DNA from: Rubrivivax sp.
Lineage (GTDB): Bacteria > Pseudomonadota > Gammaproteobacteria > Burkholderiales > Burkholderiaceae_C
Direction: 5' to 3'
Length of the DNA: 64,000 nt
Assembly (NCBI GenBank): GCA_020852865.1
Contig: JADYZZ010000068.1
Coordinates: 28,765-92,764, forward strand
Part shown: in pieces, positions 52,352 through 60,121 of the stretch
Position numbering within the stretch: the stretch's first letter is position 1
Layout of the letters: every line of letters starts with the position of its first letter
Made by a program: the position numbers and the translations under genes
The notes under the pieces: generated by a model
What the model was told of the DNA's origin: nothing
Databases searched by the model: none
The model's input: the letters and a program-made list of their open reading frames with translations, nothing else

Positions 52352-52430
52352 AGCCCGGGCCGTGCGGCCCGGGCTCGGGAATCGCGGGCGCAGCCGCCCG
52401 GGACGGGAACCCCGGGCCCGGCGGCCCGGG
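52352..52430 (+). terminator. Array of three GC hairpins between convergent genes
   Basis: Three inverted repeats in tandem: a perfect 10-bp stem at 52352-52361/52366-52375, a 6-bp stem at 52385-52390/52395-52400, and an 8-bp stem at 52411-52418/52423-52430. Each has a 4-base loop. The first and third carry CCCGGGC. No T-tract on either strand. They fill the gap between the small kinase-cluster gene and the convergent MFS gene, so a bidirectional transcript end is likely. Confidence 0.6.
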
Positions 52431-52470
52431 TCCAAGGTGCCGGGTCGAAGACGCCGACACGCCGATCGCG

Positions 52471-54156
52471 TCAGTCGTCCTTGTAGATGTCGACGTCCTT
52501 GGTCTCGCGCAGGAACAGCACGCCGACAACGAAGGTCATCGTCGCGATGATGATCGGATACCACAGGCCGGAGTAGATGTTGCCCTGGGCGGCGACGATC
52601 GAGAACGAGACCGCGGGCAGGAAGCCGCCGAACCAGCCGTTGCCGATGTGGTAGGGCAGGCTCATCGAGGTGTAGCGGATGCGCGTCGGGAACAGCTCGA
52701 CCAGCATCGCCGCGATCGGGCCGTACACCATCGTCACGTAGATGACGAGGATGGTCAGGATCAGCACCAGCATCCACCAGTTGCCGCTGAAGGCCGGGAT
52801 CGGGTCGGCCTTGGCCGGGTAGCCCGCTTCCTTGAGCGCGGCGACGACTTCCTTCTCGAAGCGTGCCTTCTCGTCCTTGGCGTTGGGGGCACGGCCGTTG
52901 TAGCCGGCGATGGCCTTGTCGCCCACCTTCACGGTGGCCACCGGGACATTGCTGGCCTCGATCTTGTCGTAGTTGATGCCGGCGTTGGAGAGGAAGGTGC
53001 GCGTCAGATCGCAGGCCGTGTAGAACTTGGCCGTGCCGGTGAGGTTCAGGATCAGGCCGCAGTCGCCGACCGGGGCTTCCACCGTGACGGGCGACTTCTC
53101 GATCGCCGCCTCGAGCTTGGGGTTGGCATAGATCGTCAGGCCCTTGAACAGCGGAAAGTAGGTCAGCACCGCGATCAGGCAGCCGGCCATGATGATCGGC
53201 TTGCGGCCGATCCGGTCCGACAGCGAGCCGAAGAAGATGAAGAACGGCGTGCCGAGGATCAGCGAAATCGCGATGAGGATGTTGGTCGTCGCGCCGTCGA
53301 CCTTCAGGAAGGATTGCAGGAAGAACAAGGCGTAGAACTGGCCCGTGTACCAGACGACGGCCTGGCCGGCGGTGCCGCCGAGCAACGCCAGGATGACGAT
53401 CTTCAGGTTGCTCCACTGGCCGAACGATTCGGACAGCGGCGCCTTGGACGTCTTGCCCTCGGCCTTCATGCGCGCGAACGCGGGCGACTCGCTGAGCCGC
53501 AGGCGGATCCACACCGAGATCGCCAGCAGGAGGCCCGACATCGCGTACGGGATGCGCCAGCCCCAGGCGGCGAATTCCTTCTCGCCTATCCACAGCCGCG
53601 TGCCCAGGATCACCATCAGCGCGAGCATCAGGCCGACGGTGGCGGTGGTCTGGATCCACGAGGTGTAGAAGCCGCGACGTCCCTGCGGCGCGTGCTCGGC
53701 GACGTAGGTGGCCGCGCCGCCGTACTCGCCGCCGAGCGCCAGGCCCTGCAGCAGGCGCAGGCTGATCAGCGTGATCGGCGCCATGATCCCCCAGCTGGCG
53801 TAGGTGGGCAGGAAGGTGACGAGGAAAGTCGACAGGCCCATGATCATGATCGTGATCAGGAACGTGTACTTGCGCCCGACCAGATCACCGAGGCGACCGA
53901 AGACGATCGCGCCGAACGGGCGCACCGCGAAGCCGGCCGCGAAGGCCAGCAGGGTGAAGATGTCGCGCATTGCCGGGTCGAGCGCGGTGAAGAAGCTGGC
54001 CGCGATGATCCCGGCGAGCACGCCGAACAGGTAGAAGTCGTACCACTCGAACACCGTCCCGAGCGAGGACGCGAAGATGACCATCCGTTCTTCGGACGTC
54101 ATCGGCCTCGGCTCGGCGGAAGGGGCGCGCGCGCCCGGTGCGGTTGCGATGGCCAT
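52471..54156 (-). CDS. MHS-family MFS transporter with a large periplasmic insert
   Basis: Proton-coupled major facilitator permease of the metabolite:H+ symporter (MHS) family, which imports organic acids, shikimate or betaines. EWYDFYLFGVLAG in helix 1 and the signature GRLGDLVGRKYTF between helices 2 and 3 are clear; the second copy GSLSDRIGRKP is at about 310-320. At 561 residues it is roughly 120 longer than most members. The extra sequence (about 345-458) lies between helices 9 and 10, predicted periplasmic, with Cys 366 and Cys 382. The start is ATG 54156 with a CGGAG site. Substrate unknown. Confidence 0.88.
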   Translation of the reverse strand: MAIATAPGARAPSAEPRPMTSEERMVIFASSLGTVFEWYDFYLFGVLAGIIAASFFTALDPAMRDIFTLLAFAAGFAVRPFGAIVFGRLGDLVGRKYTFLITIMIMGLSTFLVTFLPTYASWGIMAPITLISLRLLQGLALGGEYGGAATYVAEHAPQGRRGFYTSWIQTTATVGLMLALMVILGTRLWIGEKEFAAWGWRIPYAMSGLLLAISVWIRLRLSESPAFARMKAEGKTSKAPLSESFGQWSNLKIVILALLGGTAGQAVVWYTGQFYALFFLQSFLKVDGATTNILIAISLILGTPFFIFFGSLSDRIGRKPIIMAGCLIAVLTYFPLFKGLTIYANPKLEAAIEKSPVTVEAPVGDCGLILNLTGTAKFYTACDLTRTFLSNAGINYDKIEASNVPVATVKVGDKAIAGYNGRAPNAKDEKARFEKEVVAALKEAGYPAKADPIPAFSGNWWMLVLILTILVIYVTMVYGPIAAMLVELFPTRIRYTSMSLPYHIGNGWFGGFLPAVSFSIVAAQGNIYSGLWYPIIIATMTFVVGVLFLRETKDVDIYKDD

Positions 54157-54507
54157 GGGCAGTTGTCTCCGTTGGAAGTCTGGGGTCGGCGCCTGCTGCC
54201 ATTGCAGGCGGCTCCACTTTTCGCGGAATGCCTGACCATTTCCTTACACGCCGTGCGTGAATACCCAGCGATGCCGCAGCCCGCCCGCGGGCTCGCGTTT
54301 TCCTCGACACCAGGCCCGCGCCGACGGTCGCGGCGCCGGGGTGGCCATGGCCGGGCGCTACGGGTTTTTCTGGTTATCGATTTCCCGCGTGTCGGCCCGG
54401 GCGCGCGCCCGCCGCTTCGCGCCAACAATCGTCCTCGTGTCGCTCGAACCCGCCGCCTTGTCGTTCGCACCGCGCCCGCGCGGCTCGGCCCACGAGGTCG
54501 CGGCGCC
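54157..54507 (+). other. 351-base gap between divergent MFS and symporter genes
   Basis: No gene supported here. It must hold both divergent promoters, but none stands out. There is a short dyad CACGC-CGT-GCGTG at 54247-54259 and another GCCTGC/GCAGGC at 54191-54209, either of which could be an operator or hairpin. The least GC-rich part, around 54361-54385 (GGTTTTTCTGGTTATCGAT), is a candidate promoter for the symporter pair. Confidence 0.4.
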
Positions 54508-54780
54508 ATGAACAAGGGCGTCCCGTCCGACCGCCGCCGCCACTGGCAGCGCAACCGGCGCTTGACCGCGCTGCTGCTCGTGCTGTGGTTCCTCGTGAGC
54601 TTCGTCTGCGCCTTCTTCGCGCGCGCGCTCAGCTTCGAGTTCTTCGGCTGGCCCTTCAGCTTCTGGATGGCCGCCCAGGGCGCGCTGCTCGTGTACCTGG
54701 CGCTCGTCGGCTTCTATGCCTGGCGGATGCGCCGGCTCGACGCCGAGTGCGGTGTGCAGGAGGAGGACGAGCTTGCCTGA
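54508..54780 (+). CDS. DUF4212 small subunit of a sodium:solute symporter
   Basis: A 90-residue membrane protein with two helices (about 18-41 and 51-70) and the family phrases HWQRNRRLTALLLVLWFLVSF and FFGWPFSFWMAAQGA split across them. DUF4212 proteins are found directly ahead of VC_2705-type sodium:solute symporters and are thought to be their small subunit. ATG 54508. It ends in an acidic tail (QEEDELA) whose codons contain the ribosome site of the next gene, which starts 8 bases before this gene's end. Confidence 0.9.
   Translation: MNKGVPSDRRRHWQRNRRLTALLLVLWFLVSFVCAFFARALSFEFFGWPFSFWMAAQGALLVYLALVGFYAWRMRRLDAECGVQEEDELA
54758..54767 (+). promoter_or_regulatory. Ribosome-binding site deciding the symporter TTG start
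   Basis: AGGAGGAGGA lies 6 bases before TTG 54773. It is one of the strongest Shine-Dalgarno matches in the window, and no ATG or GTG in frame is as well placed, so the symporter is taken to start with TTG. Confidence 0.7.
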
Positions 54781-56875
54781 AACGCGGCGTGAACGGCGCG
54801 TCGGCTTCGCGCGGCAGCTGAACCGGATCTACGCCTGGTACACGGCGGGCTTCGCGGTCTTCGTCGCCACGCTCGCGGTGGCCGAGCGCATGGGGCTGCC
54901 GCGCAGCGTGATCGGTATCGTCTTCTTGCTCGCCACGGTGGCGCTGTACGCCGGGATCGGCCTGATGTCGCGCACCAACGACCCGGACGAGTACTACGTG
55001 GCCGGCCGCCGCGTGCCGGCCATGTACAACGGCATGGCCACCGCCGCCGACTGGATGAGCGCGGCCTCGTTCATCAGTCTGGCCGGCACCCTGTACCTGA
55101 GCGGCTACGGTGGCCTCGCGTACATCATGGGCTGGACCGGCGGCTACTGTCTGGTGGCGCTGCTGCTCGCGCCGTACCTGCGCCGGTTCGGCCAGTTCAC
55201 GATCCCCGACTTTCTCGGCGCGCGCTACGGCGGTGCGGTGCCGCGCCTGGTGGGCAGCGCGATCGCGATCCTGGTGTCGTTCGTCTACGTCGTCGCGCAG
55301 ATCTACGGCGTGGGGCTGATCACGGCGCGCCTGTCGGGCCTGAACTTCGAGATCGGGATCTTCGTCGGCCTGGGCGGCATCCTCGTGTGCTCGTTCCTCG
55401 GCGGCATGCGCGCGGTGACCTGGACGCAGGTCGCGCAGTACATCGTGCTGATCGTCGCGTACCTGGCGCCGCTCATGTGGCTCTCGGTCAAGCAGACCGG
55501 CGTGCCGCTGCCGCAGCTCGTCTACGGCCAGCAGCTCGAGCGTGTCACGGCCAAGGAACGCGAGCTCATGCGCGATCCGAAAGAGCGCGAGGTGATCGCC
55601 GCCTTCCAGGCCCGCGCCGACGATCTGGCCGCCAAGCTGCGCGACGTGCCGGCGGCGCTGGCGGCCGAGCGTGCGGCGGCGCAGCAGCGGCTGGCCGATC
55701 TGCGCGAAGCGAACGCGCCGCTGGCGCGCATCCAGGCCGCCGAACGCGCGTTGGCTGCGGTGCCGCGTGACGCCGCCGCGGCGCGCCTGGCGTGGACCGC
55801 CGCGAGGCAGGCTGCCGAGGAGCGCGCGCGCCCGCTGGCGGGCATGCCGCCGCACGCGCAGGCTTATGCCGGCGATCCCGGGGGCACGGCGGCCGAGCGG
55901 CGTGCCTACGACGACTCGCGCGCCAACTTCCTGGCCCTGGCGTTCTGTCTGATGGTGGGCACGGCCGGGCTGCCGCACCTGCTGATGCGAAGCTACACCA
56001 CGCCGTCGGTGCGCGAGGCGCGCGCCTCGGTGACCTGGTCGCTGTTGTTCATCCTGCTGCTGTACGTCTCGGCGCCGGCGCTCGCCGTCCTCGTCAAGTA
56101 CGAGGTGTTCAACCTGCTGGTCGGGACGCGCTTCGATCAACTGCCGGCCTGGATCGCCGCCTGGTCGAAGGTCGACCCGGGCCTGCTCGCCGTGAGCGAC
56201 GTCAACCACGACGGCATCTTCCAGCTCGGCGAGATGCGCATCGGCGGCGACATCATCGTGCTGGCGATGCCCGAGATCGCCGGGCTGCCCTTCGTCGTCT
56301 CGGGCATGGTCGCGGCCGGCGGACTGGCCGCCGCGCTGTCGACGGCCGATGGCCTGCTGCTGACGATCTCGACCGCGCTGTCGCACGACCTGTACTACAA
56401 GACCATCGACCCCGAGGCGCCCACCGGCCGGCGCGTGATGTTGTCCAAGGTCTTGCTGCTGGTGGTGGCGCTGGCCGCGGCCTATGTGGCCTCGCTGAAG
56501 GTCGCCGACATCGTATTCCTGGTATCGGCGGCGTTCTCGTTCGCGGCCGCGGGGCTGTTTCCGGCGCTTGTCGCTGGCATTTTCTGGAAACGCGCCAACC
56601 GCGCCGGCGCCGTGCTCGGCATGCTGGCCGGTCTGGGAGTGACTTTTTACTACATGGCCACCACGCACCCCTGGCTGCGCGTCGCCTTCGGGGTCACCAG
56701 CCCGGTTGTCGAGAATCTGTGGTGGGGCATCCAGCCGATTTCGGCCGGGGTGTTCGGCGTCGTCGCGGGTTGCGGCGTCCTCGTCGCCGCCAGCCTGCTG
56801 GGCCCGGCGCCGGCCGCGCGCGAGCGCGCGCTGGTCGACGAGGTGCGCTTTCCGGGGCATGCACCGAACCCGTGA
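54773..56875 (+). CDS. Sodium:solute symporter, VC_2705 type
   Basis: SSS-family transporter related to acetate permease ActP; probably Na+-coupled uptake of a short carboxylate with its DUF4212 partner. The 700-residue product has about 13 membrane segments. The core motifs ADWMSAASFISLAGTLYLSG and GYGGLAYIMGWTGGY resemble ActP. Two extra features stand out. A charged, Ala-rich helical insert (about residues 250-385) sits between two helices. A loop at 476-487 reads D-V-N-H-D-G-I-F-Q-L-G-E, an exact EF-hand calcium-loop pattern. No signalling domain is fused. Confidence 0.87.
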   Translation: MPETRRERRVGFARQLNRIYAWYTAGFAVFVATLAVAERMGLPRSVIGIVFLLATVALYAGIGLMSRTNDPDEYYVAGRRVPAMYNGMATAADWMSAASFISLAGTLYLSGYGGLAYIMGWTGGYCLVALLLAPYLRRFGQFTIPDFLGARYGGAVPRLVGSAIAILVSFVYVVAQIYGVGLITARLSGLNFEIGIFVGLGGILVCSFLGGMRAVTWTQVAQYIVLIVAYLAPLMWLSVKQTGVPLPQLVYGQQLERVTAKERELMRDPKEREVIAAFQARADDLAAKLRDVPAALAAERAAAQQRLADLREANAPLARIQAAERALAAVPRDAAAARLAWTAARQAAEERARPLAGMPPHAQAYAGDPGGTAAERRAYDDSRANFLALAFCLMVGTAGLPHLLMRSYTTPSVREARASVTWSLLFILLLYVSAPALAVLVKYEVFNLLVGTRFDQLPAWIAAWSKVDPGLLAVSDVNHDGIFQLGEMRIGGDIIVLAMPEIAGLPFVVSGMVAAGGLAAALSTADGLLLTISTALSHDLYYKTIDPEAPTGRRVMLSKVLLLVVALAAAYVASLKVADIVFLVSAAFSFAAAGLFPALVAGIFWKRANRAGAVLGMLAGLGVTFYYMATTHPWLRVAFGVTSPVVENLWWGIQPISAGVFGVVAGCGVLVAASLLGPAPAARERALVDEVRFPGHAPNP

Positions 56876-56903
56876 GCGCTCGCGCGCTGCCGCGCCGCTG
56901 CAC

Positions 56904-57013
56904 TATACTTAGCAGCTTTTCGCCTTGCCGCACCTGCACTCCCGACGCTTGCGGGGCGGCTTCGGGCGCTGCCGCCGCTTCGGCGGCGGACGCCGAATCC
57001 ACGAGGAGATCTC
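56904..57013 (+). promoter_or_regulatory. rpsF promoter and structured 5' leader
   Basis: TATACT at 56904-56909 is a good -10 box, so transcription should start near 56916. The leader contains a 7-bp GC stem (56972-56978/56983-56989) closed by a UUCG tetraloop. A lower helix around TTCGGGCG/CGCCGAA extends it, with an internal loop including CUG opposite A. Such an arrangement would suit autoregulation by S6:S18, which is known for rpsF leaders elsewhere. GAGGAG at 57003-57008 is the ribosome site. Confidence 0.5.
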
Positions 57014-57376
57014 ATGCGTCACTACGAAATCGTGCTCCTGATCCATCCGGACCAGAGCGAGCAGGTTCCGGCGATGCTGGAACGCTACAAGGGCCTGGTC
57101 ACCGCTGCCGGCGGCAAGGTGCACCGGGTCGAGGACTGGGGTCGCCGGCAGCTGGCCTACATGATCCAGAAGCTGGCCAAGGCGCATTACCTGTGCCTGA
57201 ACATCGAATGCGGCCAAGCGGCGCTGGACGAGCTCGAGACGGGCTTTCGCTTCAACGACGCCGTGCTGCGCCATCTCACGGTGGCGCGCTCCAAGGCCGA
57301 GACCGCGCCTTCCGTGATGATGAAGGCGGTCGAGCGCGAGGAGGCGCGCAAGGAGCGCCAGGAGGCCTCGGCCTGA
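57014..57376 (+). CDS. rpsF: 30S ribosomal protein S6
   Basis: S6 binds with S18 on the 30S platform. The 120-residue product starts [18 protein letters not shown] and contains [23 protein letters not shown], split by its conserved Trp and Arg, then an acidic/basic C-terminal tail. First gene of rpsF-priB-rpsR-rplI. A strong GAGGAG site precedes ATG 57014. Confidence 0.97.
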   Translation: MRHYEIVLLIHPDQSEQVPAMLERYKGLVTAAGGKVHRVEDWGRRQLAYMIQKLAKAHYLCLNIECGQAALDELETGFRFNDAVLRHLTVARSKAETAPSVMMKAVEREEARKERQEASA

Positions 57377-57416
57377 CGATGCCGCTCGCCTGCGGCGCCA
57401 CGCCGGCGGGCCGGGC

Positions 57417-57701
57417 TTGAACCGGCTCGTTCTGACGGCGACGCTGGTGCAGCGGTCGGCACTGCGCTTCACCCCCGCCGGGTTGCCGGCGCTGGATCTG
57501 CAGCTCGCGCACGCGGGCACGGTCAGCGAAGACGACCAGCCGCGCAAGGTCTCGCTCGAGATGCGTGCGGTGGCGATCGGGGCGATCACGCAAGCGCTCG
57601 CGGCGCTGGCGCTGGGCGAGGCGGCCGACTTCGTCGGCTTCGTCGCCGGTGCGCGCAACGGGCGCGGCGTCGTCTTCCACGTTACCGCGGTCGAACGCTG
57701 A
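57417..57701 (+). CDS. priB: Primosomal replication protein PriB
   Basis: Single-domain OB-fold ssDNA-binding protein that helps PriA restart replication forks. The 94-residue product has [21 protein letters not shown] and the [10 protein letters not shown] strand typical of PriB and SSB relatives. The start is TTG 57417 (MNRLVLTA), the only site giving the family N-terminus. It sits between the S6 and S18 genes, where priB is also found in E. coli. DnaB, which it helps load, is encoded just downstream. Confidence 0.9.
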   Translation: MNRLVLTATLVQRSALRFTPAGLPALDLQLAHAGTVSEDDQPRKVSLEMRAVAIGAITQALAALALGEAADFVGFVAGARNGRGVVFHVTAVER

Positions 57702-57757
57702 GACCGCAAGCCCGGATTCCGGTTCCTGTATTCCCACCCATTCGCCAGGAGCACACC

Positions 57758-58048
57758 ATGCCCACTTCCAGAGGAAAAGGCCGCGGCGCCAAGGACAAGC
57801 GGCCCAAGCGCAACTCGCAGTCGCTGCTGTTCCGCCGCAAGCGTTTCTGCCGCTTCACGGTGGCCAAGGTCGAGGAGATCGACTACAAGGACATCGACAC
57901 CTTGCGCGACTTCGTCGGCGACAACGGCAAGATCACGCCGGCGCGCCTGACCGGCACGCGCGCGTTCTACCAGCGGCAGCTCACCACCGCGATCAAGCGT
58001 GCGCGCTTCCTCGCGCTGTTGCCGTACAGCGACCAGCACCGCACCTGA
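57758..58048 (+). CDS. rpsR: 30S ribosomal protein S18
   Basis: Partner of S6 on the 30S platform. The 96-residue product has a basic N-terminal extension ([18 protein letters not shown], about 22 residues), then [18 protein letters not shown] and the C-terminal [18 protein letters not shown], all typical. A CAGGAG site lies ahead of ATG 57758. Confidence 0.97.
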   Translation: MPTSRGKGRGAKDKRPKRNSQSLLFRRKRFCRFTVAKVEEIDYKDIDTLRDFVGDNGKITPARLTGTRAFYQRQLTTAIKRARFLALLPYSDQHRT

Positions 58049-58064
58049 GCGGGAGGATTCCGTC

Positions 58065-58517
58065 ATGCAAGTCATTCTTCTCGAGAAGGTCGGCAAGCTC
58101 GGCAACTTGGGCGAAGTCGTCAAGGTCAAGGACGGCTACGCACGCAACTACCTGATTCCGAGCCGGCTGGCGCGCCGCGCAACCGAGGCGGCGATCAAGG
58201 AATTCGAGGCGCGCCGCGCCGAGCTGGAGAAGGCCGCCGCGGCCAAGCTCGAGGCCGCCAAGTCGCTCGGCGAGCAGCTGCAGGGCAAGGTCGTGCGCAT
58301 CACGCAGAAGGCGGGAGTCGACGGCCGCCTGTTCGGCTCGGTCACCAACGCCGACATCGCCGAGGGGCTGGCCAAGCTGGGCCTGGCGGTGCACAAGAGC
58401 CAGGTGCGCCTGGGCGCCGGACCGATCAAGACCGTGGGCGACCATGTCGTCACGGTCTCGCCGCACGGCGACGTCATGGCCGAAGTCACGGTCCAGGTGG
58501 CGGCGCAGGTCGACTGA
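58065..58517 (+). CDS. rplI: 50S ribosomal protein L9
   Basis: L9 spans the ribosome surface near the L1 stalk and helps hold frame. The 150-residue product has the N-terminal domain [19 protein letters not shown], the long connecting helix (about residues 41-75) and the C-terminal domain with [22 protein letters not shown] precedes ATG 58065. A hairpin terminator follows the stop. Confidence 0.97.
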   Translation: MQVILLEKVGKLGNLGEVVKVKDGYARNYLIPSRLARRATEAAIKEFEARRAELEKAAAAKLEAAKSLGEQLQGKVVRITQKAGVDGRLFGSVTNADIAEGLAKLGLAVHKSQVRLGAGPIKTVGDHVVTVSPHGDVMAEVTVQVAAQVD

Positions 58518-58540
58518 ACGCCGCGCCGGCGGCACGCAGC

Positions 58541-58563
58541 GAAGGCCGGCCTTGCCGGCCTTC
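58541..58563 (+). terminator. Terminator after rplI
   Basis: Perfect 10-bp stem GAAGGCCGGC/GCCGGCCTTC with loop CTT, 23 bases after the rplI stop. The following bases GTGCTTGTG are only mildly T-rich. It separates the S6-L9 operon from dnaB. Confidence 0.7.
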
Positions 58564-58669
58564 GTGCTTGTGCGCAGGCAATCGGCGCGATTTCCCCGCT
58601 CGGCGCACCGCTCGTCCCCAGGCTTGTCCACCGCCGGCGGCGCCAAACCACCCTACGATCACGCCTACG

Positions 58670-60097
58670 ATGAGCACCCTGGCCGACCCCCGCGACAACC
58701 GCTCGCCGCGCGAGTTGCGCGATGCGCGCGACGACGAGGTGGCGCGCCTGCGCGTGCCGCCGCATTCGGTGGAGGCCGAGCAGAGCGTGCTCGGCGGCCT
58801 GCTGCTCGACAACCTCGCCTGGGACCGCGCTGCCGACCTGCTGGGTGCGAGCGACTTCTACCGCTACGAGCACCGGCTCATCTACGGCGCCGTCGCCGCC
58901 CTCGTGCAGGCCAGCAAGCCGGCCGACGTGATCACGGTGTTCGAGAAGCTGCAGGGCCTGGGCCAGGACGGCGACGCCGGCGGCCTGGCCTACCTCAACG
59001 CGCTGGCGCAGAGCGTGCCGAGCGCGGCCAACCTGCGCCGCTACGCCGAGATCGTGCGCGAGCGCGCCATTCTGCGCAAGCTCATCGCCGCCAGCGACGA
59101 GATCGCGACCAGCGCCTTCAACCCGCAAGGCCGCGCCGTCGCGCAGGTGCTCGACGAGGCCGAGGGCAGGATCTTGCGCATCGGCGAGGAGGGCTCGCGC
59201 CAGCGCAGCGGCTTCCAGGGCATCGACGGGCTCGTCACGCAACTGATCGACCGCATCAACGAGCTGCACGACCACGGCGCCGAGGACGTGACCGGCGTGC
59301 GCACCGGCTATTACGACCTCGACCGCCTCACTGCCGGCCTGCAGCGCGGCGATCTGCTCGTCCTGGCCGCGCGCCCGTCGATGGGCAAGACCGCGTTCGC
59401 GCTCAATATCGCCGAGCATGTGGCGGTGAAGGAAGAGCTGCCGGTGCTCTTGTTCTCGATGGAAATGGGCGCTTCGCAGCTGGCGCTGCGCATGGTGGGT
59501 TCGATCGGCCGCATCAACCAGCAGCACCTGCGCACCGGCCGGCTCGATGCCGACGAATGGGGTCGCCTGGCCGAGGCCGCCGACCGCCTGGGCAAGGCGC
59601 CGATCTTCATCGACGAGACGGCGGCGCTCACGGTGGCCGAGCTGCGCGCGCGGGCGCGCCGCATGGCGCGCCAGTGCGGCGGCCTCGGCCTCGTGTGCAT
59701 CGACTACCTGCAGCTCATGAGCGGCAGCAGCGGCAGCGAGGAGAACCGCGCCACCGAGCTGGGCGAGATCTCGCGCGGCTTGAAGGCGCTGGCCAAGGAA
59801 CTGCAGTGCCCGGTGCTGGCGCTGTCGCAGCTCAACCGCAGCGTCGAGAGCCGCAACGACAAGCGGCCGATGATGAGCGACCTGCGCGAGTCGGGAGCCA
59901 TCGAGCAGGACGCCGACGTGATCATGTTCATCTACCGCGACGAGTACTACAGCAAGGAAGCCTGCAAGGAGCCGGGCGTCGCGGAGATCATCGTCGCCAA
60001 GCAGCGCAACGGGCCGGTCGACACGATCAAGCTCACCTTCCTCAAGCCGCAGACGCGCTTCGAGAACCGGGCCGCCGAAGGCGGTGACGAGTACTGA
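58670..60097 (+). CDS. dnaB: Replicative DNA helicase DnaB
   Basis: Hexameric 5'-3' helicase at the replication fork. The N-terminal DnaB domain starts VPPHSVEAEQSVLGGLLLD. The RecA-like domain has Walker A ARPSMGKTAFA at about residues 234-244, the acidic VCIDYLQLMSG, SQLNRSVESRNDKRP and the arginine-finger region DLRESGAIEQDADVIMFIYR. Product is 475 residues. A TACGAT at 58654-58659 may be part of a promoter. The start is ATG 58670. It runs convergent with the receiver/TPR gene. No intein. Confidence 0.96.
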   Translation: MSTLADPRDNRSPRELRDARDDEVARLRVPPHSVEAEQSVLGGLLLDNLAWDRAADLLGASDFYRYEHRLIYGAVAALVQASKPADVITVFEKLQGLGQDGDAGGLAYLNALAQSVPSAANLRRYAEIVRERAILRKLIAASDEIATSAFNPQGRAVAQVLDEAEGRILRIGEEGSRQRSGFQGIDGLVTQLIDRINELHDHGAEDVTGVRTGYYDLDRLTAGLQRGDLLVLAARPSMGKTAFALNIAEHVAVKEELPVLLFSMEMGASQLALRMVGSIGRINQQHLRTGRLDADEWGRLAEAADRLGKAPIFIDETAALTVAELRARARRMARQCGGLGLVCIDYLQLMSGSSGSEENRATELGEISRGLKALAKELQCPVLALSQLNRSVESRNDKRPMMSDLRESGAIEQDADVIMFIYRDEYYSKEACKEPGVAEIIVAKQRNGPVDTIKLTFLKPQTRFENRAAEGGDEY

Positions 60098-60121
60098 CGG
60101 CGGCGCCTGCTGCCTACACTC

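Noticed and set aside
52352..52430. rho-independent terminator with certainty
   Set aside because: Stems are excellent but no T-tract follows on either strand, so the mechanism is left open.
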